A DNA stretch of 37,442 bases from positions 246-37,687 of the forward strand of contig FR884172.1 in assembly GCA_000435515.1 (NCBI GenBank). Direction: 5' to 3'. This DNA comes from Firmicutes bacterium CAG:582 (GTDB lineage: Bacteria; Bacillota_I; Bacilli_A; RF39; UBA660). Below are positions 15,703 to 24,077 of this stretch, piece by piece; the stretch's first letter is position 1, and every line of letters starts with the position of its first letter. The translations under genes and the position numbers were made by a program. The notes under the pieces are model-generated. The model was not told the origin of the DNA, did no database searches, and was given only the letters and a program-made list of their open reading frames with translations.

Positions 15703-16410
15703 CTACATTATTTCATCTATTAAATTAGAAACACTTTCATATTCCCTTATAGCCACCTGTTTTAATTCATTTACTGAATTAACCATTGCATATCCATTAA
15801 AATCTTTAATCATTTCTATATCACTATAACCATCACCAATTGTATAGACATTTCCCTGTAATATATTTAATCTTTCTAATAATAAATTTATAGCCTTTGA
15901 TTTATTTGTTTTATTTGAAATTATTTCTAATGAATTTTCGGTAACATAATAAGAATTAACATCATTAGAATATTTATTATTTATTATTTCATTAATAGTC
16001 ATTGCTTCTTCTTTAGTATTATATTTGACATTTATCTTTGTTAAATAACTATGTTCAAAATCAACTCTACTTTCTAACTTACTACAACAAAAACTTTTTA
16101 TTGATTTTTCTAATTGCAAATCATCTTTAATATTATTTATAACACCATCATTTATAGAAAAATTTGCAAAAATGTTATTATTTTTATCTAGTATTGTTGC
16201 TCCATGATTAATAATCACATAATCATAATCAAAATTATACATATTGACTTTATTATGAAAATCAAAATAACTTCTACCTGTTGCAATAACAAATATATTG
16301 CCTTCTTTTCTAAATCTATCTACTGCTTCTTTATTGATTTCTATATCTTCATCATTTAAATAAAATGTTTGGTCATAATCGCTAACTAAGATTTTCTTAT
16401 TCATGTTCAT
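15703..16410 (-). CDS. Cof-type HAD phosphatase (HAD-IIB)
   Basis: This 235-residue protein has motif I VSDYDQTF (two Asp as expected), motif II VIATGRSY, a motif III Lys in NKSKAINLLLERLNI and motif IV TIGDGYSDIEMI. The cap between motifs II and III (YVIINHGATILDKNNN onward) is the C2B type of Cof/YidA-like sugar-phosphate phosphatases. The substrate is unknown. ATG 16410 lies about ten bases from AGGAAAGG, with a second in-frame ATG two codons later. A TATAAT box (16462-16457, minus strand) upstream is a possible promoter of the three-gene unit with the MFS carrier and the acyltransferase. Confidence 0.85.
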   Translation of the reverse strand: MNMNKKILVSDYDQTFYLNDEDIEINKEAVDRFRKEGNIFVIATGRSYFDFHNKVNMYNFDYDYVIINHGATILDKNNNIFANFSINDGVINNIKDDLQLEKSIKSFCCSKLESRVDFEHSYLTKINVKYNTKEEAMTINEIINNKYSNDVNSYYVTENSLEIISNKTNKSKAINLLLERLNILQGNVYTIGDGYSDIEMIKDFNGYAMVNSVNELKQVAIREYESVSNLIDEIM

Positions 16411-16534
16411 ATAAACATAACCTTTCCTGCTGAATAATTAAGAATTAATATATGTTATTATATCATATTTTACTATATATTGATATGATACTAGCAAAAT
16501 AGATAGTGTTTCAAAAGTGTAGAGATTTTAAGAG

Positions 16535-16566
16535 TTTTGCCTTTAAAATCAATAAAAAAGGCAAAA
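16535..16566. repeat. Perfect 10-bp inverted repeat in the spacer
   Basis: TTTTGCCTTT (16535-16544) and AAAGGCAAAA (16557-16566) flank a 12-base loop. No T run follows on either strand, so it is not a good terminator. It lies upstream of the HAD-MFS-acyltransferase unit and could be an operator, an mRNA leader hairpin or chance. Confidence 0.5.
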
Positions 16567-16597
16567 ACCTAAAAATTGCTTTATAATTTAATTGTCT

Positions 16598-16625
16598 AAA
16601 AAAAAAGAAAACATGCTTTTTCTTT
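16598..16625 (-). terminator. Terminator of the zinc-ribbon gene
   Basis: Minus-strand AAAGAAAA and TTTTCTTT pair around a 6-base loop and are followed by a long T run, immediately after the gene ending at 16633. Confidence 0.65.
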
Positions 16626-16632
16626 TTTTTTC

Positions 16633-17445
16633 TTATCCAACTATTTCTAAAATATCTTTAATAATCTTATAGAAAAGGTTAGTATCATTTTCATCCATTG
16701 ATATTCTTGAAGTTAAATCAAATTGTTCCCCATTTATTTTAAAAGCAATATTAGTAGTACTTGTAACTTTAATATTAAGTGTTTGTCTTTGTTTTTGCTT
16801 TTCGGCTTCAGTTCTAATGATTCCTTGCATCAGATTAACATAATTCCATACCTTATCAATTGTTTCTTTTTGATTTTCCAGAAATTCATCCCTACCATTA
16901 ACTGATTTATAAATTATATCATCAACAATTATTATATTAGTTTCTAAAACCATCGTAGGTTTAATGGTTCTTTCCAAATATACAATAGCATTTTTAGACT
17001 CGTCAACCTTCTTTAAAATTGCTTTTCTTTTTTCATCTACTTGAAAATTTCTATTTTTACCACCTTTTTGAAATTCTTCTAATAACTTTTCAAAACTAAT
17101 ACTTGAAGCAGCAGCCAAATAATTACCATTTTCACCGACTATTATACTAACTCCACCTTTATTAGGATTCCAATAATATGTTGTAATTTCATCTATTTTT
17201 TTACTATTTTTAATAGTTTCTTCTTTTGTTAATTTTAATAGTTCACTTACTTTTTCAAGGTTTCCATCAATTTTGCTAATATCACTATTTTCATACCCAC
17301 AATTTGGACACTTTTGCTTACTATTCATCAAAGCATCATTATCTTCTTTTGAACCAATTAAATAGTTAACACTATGAACAAACATTTGCTCACTCTCTGT
17401 TCCACAGACTGCACATTTTACAATATTTTTAGTAATTTTAGTCAT
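16633..17445 (-). CDS. Hypothetical zinc-ribbon protein, 270 aa
   Basis: The N-terminus has two CxxC pairs, C11/C14 (KCAVCG) and C46/C49 (KCPNCG), a four-Cys zinc ribbon. A helical stretch (about 60-90) follows, then a globular part with YYWNPNKGGVSIIVGENGNYLA and a long charged region. The last 60 residues form beta strands (TLNIKVTSTTNIAFKINGEQ). Overall function is not recognised; the ribbon may bind DNA, RNA or a protein. GGTGAT lies five bases before ATG 17445. It is transcribed alone, ending in its own terminator. Confidence 0.68.
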   Translation of the reverse strand: MTKITKNIVKCAVCGTESEQMFVHSVNYLIGSKEDNDALMNSKQKCPNCGYENSDISKIDGNLEKVSELLKLTKEETIKNSKKIDEITTYYWNPNKGGVSIIVGENGNYLAAASSISFEKLLEEFQKGGKNRNFQVDEKRKAILKKVDESKNAIVYLERTIKPTMVLETNIIIVDDIIYKSVNGRDEFLENQKETIDKVWNYVNLMQGIIRTEAEKQKQRQTLNIKVTSTTNIAFKINGEQFDLTSRISMDENDTNLFYKIIKDILEIVG

Positions 17446-17597
17446 ATTTTATCACCATTTCTTTCTAACGAGAATCACACCTCATTAAAAAAATTATATC
17501 ATATAAAATTTAAAAAAAAATAAATTTCAAGTCAAATTTATAGTTTTTATTCACACTATTTATTTTTGAATGGTTACCAAAAAATTTTAAACATATA

Positions 17598-18221
17598 TTA
17601 CTTTATATTTTTTATATCAATTAATTTTTCATTATCAAAAGTAAGTTTAAATACTTCACAATAATCAATTTTATTATCAAATATTATATTATTGTTAAAT
17701 AAAAATTTATAACTAAAATCTTCTTCGTTGGGAGTTATTTTGCACCAAGTCTTAAGTAAAAATAACATTGCAGTTGAATGAAATACTATTGCTATTTTCT
17801 TTTCATCACTCTTTAATGTGTTCATTAAAGCATTCAAGGTTCTCTTTCTTACCTCTTTTTGACTCTCACCAAAACTAGTTTTATAGTTTTCATCTAAAAA
17901 TTGCTTTTTTCCAAAATTGGCTGGAAGTTCTTCCCACGAATTAATTCCAAATTTTCGTTCACCAAAATCAGTATCTACATTTATTTCTATATTATTATTT
18001 TTGGCTATATACTTAGCCGTAGAAATTGCTCTTACGTAACTTGATGAATATAATTTATCAATATTTTTTAATTCATCGATATCTAATTTTTCTCTGGCTA
18101 TATTTTCTCCTTCAATTGATAAGGGCTGCTTTTCATTTTGAATTTGTAAGCTATCAATATTTTTATCATTATTAATCTTTAAAGGTTTTGAATGCCTTAT
18201 TAAATATATTTTCTTAATCAT
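17598..18221 (-). CDS. Histidine phosphatase-family protein (phosphoglycerate mutase-like)
   Basis: This 207-residue protein opens MIKKIYLIRHSKP with the catalytic RH motif (H10). It continues with LYSSSYVRAISTAKYIA (the second Arg site), DFGERKFGINSWEE (the Glu acid region), SFGESQKEVRKRT and VFHSTA (the second catalytic His). This order is that of the histidine phosphatase branch of the phosphoglycerate mutase clan. The length suits a small phosphatase such as those for sugar phosphates, nucleotides or cofactor intermediates, but the substrate is not known. GGTGAT precedes ATG 18221. The tRNA-Thr gene lies just upstream. Confidence 0.88.
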   Translation of the reverse strand: MIKKIYLIRHSKPLKINNDKNIDSLQIQNEKQPLSIEGENIAREKLDIDELKNIDKLYSSSYVRAISTAKYIAKNNNIEINVDTDFGERKFGINSWEELPANFGKKQFLDENYKTSFGESQKEVRKRTLNALMNTLKSDEKKIAIVFHSTAMLFLLKTWCKITPNEEDFSYKFLFNNNIIFDNKIDYCEVFKLTFDNEKLIDIKNIK

Positions 18222-18276
18222 TTTATCACCGACTTTCTTAACAAGATTATTTTAACATACTTTTATATTTTTTAAT

Positions 18277-18306
18277 TAAAAAAAAATCAATCATTTCTAA
18301 TTGATT
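18277..18306 (-). terminator. Terminator of tRNA-Thr
   Basis: Minus-strand AATCAAT and ATTGATT pair around a loop containing AGAAA and are followed by a long T run, about 40 bases after the tRNA. A second short palindrome GTTCGAA-ATA-TTCGAAC lies between at 18318-18334. Confidence 0.7.
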
Positions 18307-18345
18307 CATATACATAAGTTCGAATATTTCGAACAAATTTATAAA

Positions 18346-18421
18346 TGGTGCCGACTATAGGATTCGAACCTACGACCTACGCGTTACGAGGGCGTTGCTC
18401 TACCAGCTGAGCTAAGTCGGC
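18346..18421 (-). tRNA. tRNA-Thr (anticodon CGT)
   Basis: The 76-nt cloverleaf has acceptor GCCGACT/AGTCGGC (perfect), D arm GCTC/GAGC, anticodon loop CTCGTAA with CGT at 34-36, variable loop AGGTC, T arm GTAGG-TTCGAAT-CCTAT, discriminator A and encoded CCA. The anticodon stem ACGCC/CGCGT has a C-C mismatch at position 31-39 next to the loop, which is unusual. It decodes ACG, a rare codon in such AT-rich DNA. Confidence 0.93.
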
Positions 18422-18469
18422 TTAACTATATCTAATATACAAAAAAAAGAGCAAAAAGTAAATAATTAC

Positions 18470-20041
18470 TTAAGCTCTAATTTTAAAAGTTTTGTAAGCA
18501 AATTTATAAACTAAAATTAAGGAAATAACTATATAAGTTATACTAAACAAAGTCATAACAATACCAAAACTATATACACTTATATGAAGTTGATTTACAT
18601 AAAAACATACATAATAAGTTATTACTGAAACAAAACGATAAGCTGATCCCTTTATATCACTACTGGAATTATATGGTTGAAGTAAATAATAGATTATCAA
18701 ATTATGAACTGAAAAAAATACACTCATCGCATTTACTGCTAAAAAAATCAAAACATAGTTAAAAATATATGTTGAACCACCACTAACATATAAAATTAAA
18801 TCAAGTCCAAAAGATAGAATCAAAGAAGGTATTAGATTCATTCCAACTATACTTTTTAACCTTTCTTTAAATAAAGATAAAATAACCTCTCTTCTTCTAT
18901 AAAAACTAAATGTTAACATCGCTGCATCACAGTTCATAAACATAATTTTTGCAACCCTTTGACCAGTATTTAAAAAGTACATTAAAAATAACAAAATTGG
19001 TAAAATATATATTATTTGCTGATTAATTATTTTTCTTAAATCAGAGTTTATTAATACTATAAATAATGTTAGTAACATTACCCCAATAATAACATACGTT
19101 GTATTTTTAGCAAATTTATACAAAACCTTACTATGTCTTTTCATAAATAAATCATTAAAATAAGCATATCCCTTTTTATTAGAATTATAATTATTATTAC
19201 TTATAATATTAAGCGCTGCATTTTTATCATCTTCTAATTGACTATTTTTTAAATCATTCATATCATTTTGCTTTAAAATTTTATGATATATTTGATAATA
19301 ATTATCATACTTAAATATATATCTTAAAGAATAAATAGATAAAACAAAAGAAATCAAAACTACTAAAAGATAAAGGATTATAGGTAAAGAAATATTTAAT
19401 AAAGGTAAAATATATGCAAATATAAATAATAATGATATAACTAACCATTTAATAATCCTAAATTTATTACTTAATTCAATATTCAAATCTTTCTTATATA
19501 AATTCAATAAATATGCCGTAATATTAATTTTAACAGTATAGATAAAAATAGTTATTAAAAAAGCATATATGATATTCATATTTAATAGTATAAAGAAAAC
19601 TGAATTGACTATTAAAAATCCAAAAATAAGTTTTATTAAATAAAAAATATAATTTGACAATGTATATTTTTTAACATTCATCTTCATAATAATCATTAAA
19701 TAATATTTATCATTAGATACATCAAAGATATAATTATTTAATATTCCACCAATAATAGATAAACATAAAAACATATTTAAAATGCTTCCAACATTTATAG
19801 AATTCATCATAGTTAAAGGTAAATATAACATTAAAAATATATATATTATTTTTCCGGCTAGCATAGAAAACAATTCATACCAAAAACTAATGATATATCC
19901 AAGAACTTTTAAACCATCATTTCCATATAGTCCATCAGGTATTATTTTACCTATTAAAGGAAATTGTTTCAAAGAATATATTACAGTATTCACTCGATAT
20001 GCCATCTTAACCTTATAAGATATTAAAAAATTATTCTTCAT
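18470..20041 (-). CDS. ABC exporter permease (ABC-2-like)
   Basis: This 523-residue integral membrane protein has about ten or more hydrophobic segments spread over its length, interrupted by a charged cytoplasmic loop near 245-290 (KILKQNDMNDLKNSQLEDDKN). It is the membrane partner of the ATPase gene just upstream, whose stop it overlaps by 11 bases, so together they form a two-gene ABC exporter of unknown substrate. The ATG at 20041 was chosen because AAGGA lies at a better distance than for the ATG twelve bases earlier, which sits in that site. No periplasmic-binding gene is present, which supports export. Confidence 0.78.
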   Translation of the reverse strand: MKNNFLISYKVKMAYRVNTVIYSLKQFPLIGKIIPDGLYGNDGLKVLGYIISFWYELFSMLAGKIIYIFLMLYLPLTMMNSINVGSILNMFLCLSIIGGILNNYIFDVSNDKYYLMIIMKMNVKKYTLSNYIFYLIKLIFGFLIVNSVFFILLNMNIIYAFLITIFIYTVKINITAYLLNLYKKDLNIELSNKFRIIKWLVISLLFIFAYILPLLNISLPIILYLLVVLISFVLSIYSLRYIFKYDNYYQIYHKILKQNDMNDLKNSQLEDDKNAALNIISNNNYNSNKKGYAYFNDLFMKRHSKVLYKFAKNTTYVIIGVMLLTLFIVLINSDLRKIINQQIIYILPILLFLMYFLNTGQRVAKIMFMNCDAAMLTFSFYRRREVILSLFKERLKSIVGMNLIPSLILSFGLDLILYVSGGSTYIFNYVLIFLAVNAMSVFFSVHNLIIYYLLQPYNSSSDIKGSAYRFVSVITYYVCFYVNQLHISVYSFGIVMTLFSITYIVISLILVYKFAYKTFKIRA

Positions 20042-20741
20042 AGTTTTGTTCATCCTTTAATTTTTGAATAATATATTCTTTTAATTCTATGTCACTTTTA
20101 TTACACTTATCTATAATTTCTAACTTACCATTAGTAAGAATTACTATTTCATCACATAACGATAAAGCAAGTTCCATAATATGTGTAGAGAGAATCAATA
20201 TAGAATCTTCCTTCATTTCTTTCAAAATACTTTTCATTTCCTCAGCAACTACAACATCCAAACTCGTCAAAGGTTCATCTAAGAGTAAAACTCTTGGCTT
20301 AACTATAAAATTAATTAACATCTGCATTTTATTTTTCATTCCATGAGAATAATCCTTCAAAAGTTTATCCCTGTCAATATCATCTATACCAACAATATCA
20401 AAATATTCATCAATCGTTTTTTTGTTCTTTATTTTATCATCATTGATTTCTAAAAAAAATTTTAAGAATTCACGTGCAGTTAAAAATGCTGGTACATTTG
20501 GAGTTGAAATAACATAACCCAAATCTTCCTCATCAAGTTCTAATCGATCACCATCAAGCAAATAAATATTTCCTGAATCCAACAAAACATCTTTACTTAT
20601 TATATTGAATAAAGTAGTTTTACCTGCTCCATTTCTACCTAAAAGTCCATAAATTTTTCCCTCTTCAAAAGTAAATGTCGCGCCTTTTAAAACTTTTTTA
20701 CTATCAAATTGTTTAAAAACTTCATCCACAATTAATTTCAT
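20031..20741 (-). CDS. ABC transporter ATP-binding protein
   Basis: This 236-residue ATPase has a Walker A motif GLLGRNGAGKTT (about 33-43), a Q-loop region near VISTPN, the signature DYSHGMKNKMQ (a variant of LSGGQ typical of ABC-2 exporters), Walker B VLLLDEPLTSLD and the H-loop STHIMELALSLCDEI. It powers the permease encoded immediately downstream. ATG 20741 has GGATAAGTGAT before it. It is the first gene of the two-gene unit. Confidence 0.92.
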   Translation of the reverse strand: MKLIVDEVFKQFDSKKVLKGATFTFEEGKIYGLLGRNGAGKTTLFNIISKDVLLDSGNIYLLDGDRLELDEEDLGYVISTPNVPAFLTAREFLKFFLEINDDKIKNKKTIDEYFDIVGIDDIDRDKLLKDYSHGMKNKMQMLINFIVKPRVLLLDEPLTSLDVVVAEEMKSILKEMKEDSILILSTHIMELALSLCDEIVILTNGKLEIIDKCNKSDIELKEYIIQKLKDEQNYEE

Positions 20742-20818
20742 TTTATCACTTATCCTCTTAATAATATTATTAACATCTTATTATCATTTTTCTTCTTATT
20801 TTGTAAATATACTTACAA

Positions 20819-21481
20819 TTATTTATTTACTTGATCATAAGATTCACTTACTAATTTTATAATAGTTTCATCATCTAAATATTCATCTAATATTATTGAA
20901 ATCCAACTTTTTTTATTCATATGATAAGCAGGATAGTAGCCTTTCTTATTTAATAAATCTTGAATTTTTAACTTATCTAGCTTAATATTTAACACTTCCA
21001 CTTCACCACTTTTATTTTCAAATTTCATACCATCAACATTCATAATTATTCCAAACCATTTATTATTTACTTTATTTCTAAAAACACCATGTCCAGAAGA
21101 ACTTTCCCAAAGAAATTCAGGTTCAATTTGATATTTTTTCATAATAAAATTAGCTATCCTATTTGCTTGATCAGTTATAAAAAGTTTGTTTTCAAAACAT
21201 TTTTCTTTTATATCAAATAAGATACTTAAATATTCATCTCTAACTTTACTTACAAAACTTCCATTCATAATTGTTTTAATAGCAAAATATTCATCATTCA
21301 TTTCTAAATCTATTACTTTACCAGTTACATAGTTATCAACAATAGTAATTATAGCTTTAAAATCTCCGTTAATAAATTTTTTTTCATAAATATATTTATC
21401 GTCGATTTTTTTAAATCCATACTTTAACAATTTTTCATAGTCAACAGAAGTTCGTTTAAATAAATTATATTCAATATCCAT
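20819..21481 (-). CDS. MmcQ/YjbR-family protein with N-terminal extension
   Basis: This protein has about 221 residues. The C-terminal 115 residues (FLWESSSGHGVFRNKVNNKW, then GYYPAYHMNKKSWISIILDE and IIKLVSESYDQV) match the MmcQ/YjbR, CyaY-like fold often annotated as DNA-binding. The first 100 residues (FKRTSVDYEKLLKYGFKKID, then YVTGKVIDLEMNDEYFAIKT) match the extra domain found in longer Firmicutes members. The biological role of this family is not settled. The start is ATG 21481, eight bases after AAGGAAG. The divergent tRNA-Leu lies upstream. Confidence 0.8.
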   Translation of the reverse strand: MDIEYNLFKRTSVDYEKLLKYGFKKIDDKYIYEKKFINGDFKAIITIVDNYVTGKVIDLEMNDEYFAIKTIMNGSFVSKVRDEYLSILFDIKEKCFENKLFITDQANRIANFIMKKYQIEPEFLWESSSGHGVFRNKVNNKWFGIIMNVDGMKFENKSGEVEVLNIKLDKLKIQDLLNKKGYYPAYHMNKKSWISIILDEYLDDETIIKLVSESYDQVNK

Positions 21482-21581
21482 AAATAATTCTTCCTTACTC
21501 TTTTTATTATATATCATGAAACTATAAAAAACTATAAATTATTTTTATAACTTTTTTATACCAAACTAAAATTATTTATGT

Positions 21582-21587
21582 TATAAT
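21582..21587 (+). promoter_or_regulatory. -10 box of tRNA-Leu
   Basis: TATAAT lies nine bases before the first base of the mature tRNA. No convincing -35 hexamer is seen at 17 bases. Confidence 0.6.
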
Positions 21588-21595
21588 GTATACAT

Positions 21596-21682
21596 GCCTA
21601 TGTGGTGGAATTGGTAGACACGTTGGACTCAAAATCCAATGATAGCAATATCGTGCCGGTTCAAGTCCGGCCATGGGCACCA
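21596..21682 (+). tRNA. tRNA-Leu (anticodon CAA)
   Basis: This 87-nt class II tRNA has acceptor GCCTATG/CATGGGC with one G-T pair, anticodon stem TTGGA/TCCAA with loop CTCAAAA (anticodon CAA, reads UUG), a long variable arm, T arm CCGGTTCAAGTCCGG and encoded CCA. Confidence 0.96.
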
Positions 21683-21694
21683 AAAAGAATTAAT

Positions 21695-21718
21695 CGAACT
21701 ATTTTAGTTCGTTTTTTA
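21695..21718 (+). terminator. Terminator of tRNA-Leu
   Basis: CGAACTA-TTT-TAGTTCG followed by TTTTTTA, 12 bases after the tRNA. The stem is the same as that of the terminator at 10932-10954. Confidence 0.85.
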
Positions 21719-21775
21719 TTATCACAAATTATCAAAATCATGCTAAAATATATAACGAAATTTTGGTGATTTATT

Positions 21776-24025
21776 ATGGCAGGAAACAAATACTTTTATG
21801 AGGGTATACCATTATCTAAATATTGCAAAGATCATGATATAAAATTGAGTACCATAACAGCAAGAATATGGAAAAAGAAACAAAATAAAAAGTATGAAAA
21901 TTATACTGATCAAGAAATTGTCAATTTGGTTATGAAAACTCGTGGTAGCACTACCAAATATATGTATCAAGGTATTTCATTAAGACAATATTGTTTAGAA
22001 AATGAACTAAATCCCAAAACTATTGAATCTAGAATACATAAACTAAAAAATGAAAATAAAAATTTAAAAAATGACGATTTAGTAAAACTCGCACTGGAAG
22101 AATTTGATAATAAAAATTTCAAATTTTTTTACAAAGGTATACCACTAAAACAATATTGTGAAGAACACCCCGAGATAAATTACAACACTATTAGATCATT
22201 TATCAACACAGAAAAAGCAAAAAATCCCACTTTATCTGATGAAGAAATAATAGAACAATATTTAGCAAAAGAACATAAAGGAATTTATAAATATTACTAT
22301 TTAGGAATTCCTCTAAAACAATATTGTGATGAAAACAATTTAAATCATAGAAACATTATTACATATATGAGTAGACATAGAAATGATGAGACTTTTGCAG
22401 ATTTAAAAGATGATGAATTTGTTGAGGCAATCATAAACCAATACCAGCCATTTGAACCAAAATATATATATAAAGGAATAACTTTAAGTGAATATTGTAA
22501 ACAAAACAATCTATCATATTATAGTGTTGTGTCATATATAAAAAGAAAATTAGTAAACGGAAATGCCAAAAATATTGATGAACTTATTGATGAAGCAATA
22601 AATACTATAAATAGATATGGAATAATCTATTACTATAAAGGAATACCACTTAAAGATTATGCAAAACAAAATGGTTTAAATGCTAGTTCAATCCGCTCCG
22701 CTATTTTAAGGAAAAAAGCAACAAGTGATAAACAACTACAAGAAATCATTGATGAATGTGTTGAATCTTATCAAAAATTTTCGATTAAATATTATTATAA
22801 TGGAATACCGCTTTTTAAATATTGTCAAAGTATTGGCTTAAACTATAATACAGTAATTCATAAATATTTATACGAATATGAAGATACAGATACTAATATA
22901 GATGAAGCAATAAAACAAATAGTCGATTATTATGTAGAACACCCACCAATAAAAACCAAATATTATTTTAATAATCAATCATTAACCAATTTTTGTGATG
23001 CATTAGGCTTTCCATATTTAGCTATTTGGAGAAGAATCAAGTTATTACAATCCAAGGATTCACTAGATAATGATGAAATTATAATCAAAGCAATAAAGAA
23101 ATATGAAGATAAATTACGAATAGATAGGATAAATGAAACTTTTAGTAAACTAAAAAGTTTAAAATCACATGACATCAAAGAAATAAAAGAAATATGTGAA
23201 TTTTTAAAAATTGATTTTGAAAATGTAAATGAATTAGTCAATATGGATTTTACATTTAATCAAGCAATTAATTTGATTTGGTACTTTTCAGATAAGAAAA
23301 CTTCCAATGATTTTAAAATAATCACTGATAAAAAGTTAGAAGATATTTTTATTTTAATCAACACTCTAAAAAAATCTGATCAGGATATTGAACAATTCGA
23401 ACTATATGATTTAATAGGAATATATAAAAGTGAATTATATGATTCAAGGAAAGAAATATTACTAAGAGAAAAAAGATATATTTGTAAAACTATATATTCA
23501 TTATGTAATAGTTATAATATCACTCTTAATAAAAATAACTATGAAGAATTTGAAAGCGAGATTAAATATTATTTACTACTAGTAATAAACAGAACTAATT
23601 TGAACGTTAAAGGACAAGTAATTAAATACATGGATTTAACTGTGAAAGGATATTTTAGAACTTATCTAAAAAGTTACATTCAACAATATAAAATTTTGTC
23701 TTTAGATGATGCTAAATATTCTAGTGATAAAGGTACAAGAAAAGAAAAAACAATGATTGATTCCATTGCTGATTCTAAAAACAATTATGAAGAAAACAAA
23801 AATACTTCTTTCAGTTCAACTATGATGGAAGTTTTATCATCACTATCAAAGGAAGATTTATCATTTATTATGTTAAAATATCAAGAGGATTTCAGTGATG
23901 ATGAACTTGCAAGTACTTTTAATTTAACTATTGATGAAATAAAGCAAAAAGAAATAGAGATATTATCTCTATTAAAAAAAGATGAAAATTTAAAATTACT
24001 AAAAATGTATAATAATGATAATTAA
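21776..24025 (+). CDS. Eight-repeat protein with sigma-70-like C-terminus, 749 aa
   Basis: Residues 6-430 consist of eight repeats of about 56 residues, starting near 6, 63, 117, 173, 230, 286, 340 and 397. Each begins with a [YF]xYxGIPLxxYC-like strand-helix, followed by a short helix-turn-helix-like stretch (LNYNTVIHKYL, LNASSIRSAIL) and an acidic helix (DEEIIEQYL). After a helical linker, residues of about 610-650 (VIKYMDLTVKGYFRTYLKSY, then ILSLDDA) and 690-745 (VLSSLSKEDLSFIMLKYQED, then DDELASTFNLTIDEIKQKEI) resemble sigma-70 regions 3 and 4. I infer a DNA-binding regulator or specialised sigma factor whose repeats read extended DNA. GGTGAT lies five bases before the ATG. It follows tRNA-Leu and is one of the few plus-strand genes. 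Confidence 0.7.
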   Translation: MAGNKYFYEGIPLSKYCKDHDIKLSTITARIWKKKQNKKYENYTDQEIVNLVMKTRGSTTKYMYQGISLRQYCLENELNPKTIESRIHKLKNENKNLKNDDLVKLALEEFDNKNFKFFYKGIPLKQYCEEHPEINYNTIRSFINTEKAKNPTLSDEEIIEQYLAKEHKGIYKYYYLGIPLKQYCDENNLNHRNIITYMSRHRNDETFADLKDDEFVEAIINQYQPFEPKYIYKGITLSEYCKQNNLSYYSVVSYIKRKLVNGNAKNIDELIDEAINTINRYGIIYYYKGIPLKDYAKQNGLNASSIRSAILRKKATSDKQLQEIIDECVESYQKFSIKYYYNGIPLFKYCQSIGLNYNTVIHKYLYEYEDTDTNIDEAIKQIVDYYVEHPPIKTKYYFNNQSLTNFCDALGFPYLAIWRRIKLLQSKDSLDNDEIIIKAIKKYEDKLRIDRINETFSKLKSLKSHDIKEIKEICEFLKIDFENVNELVNMDFTFNQAINLIWYFSDKKTSNDFKIITDKKLEDIFILINTLKKSDQDIEQFELYDLIGIYKSELYDSRKEILLREKRYICKTIYSLCNSYNITLNKNNYEEFESEIKYYLLLVINRTNLNVKGQVIKYMDLTVKGYFRTYLKSYIQQYKILSLDDAKYSSDKGTRKEKTMIDSIADSKNNYEENKNTSFSSTMMEVLSSLSKEDLSFIMLKYQEDFSDDELASTFNLTIDEIKQKEIEILSLLKKDENLKLLKMYNNDN

Positions 24026-24060
24026 AAGGAAGTTAAATTATACAAAATTAACTTCCTTTT
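24024..24060. terminator. Bidirectional terminator between convergent genes
   Basis: AAAAGGAAGTTAA and TTAACTTCCTTTT form a perfect 13-bp stem with an 11-base loop, and T or A runs serve both strands. It ends the sigma-like gene on plus and the transglutaminase-like gene on minus. Confidence 0.88.
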
Positions 24061-24077
24061 TATATAAAAATATAAAA

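Noticed and set aside
16535..16566. Inverted repeat as a terminator
   Set aside because: Good stem but no T run after it on either strand, and the zinc-ribbon gene already has a terminator nearer its stop.
18318..18334. GTTCGAA-ATA-TTCGAAC palindrome as an SOS box
   Set aside because: Spacing between GAAC/GTTC half-sites does not fit the LexA box, and it lies just after the tRNA-Thr 3' end, where it is more likely a processing or terminator hairpin.
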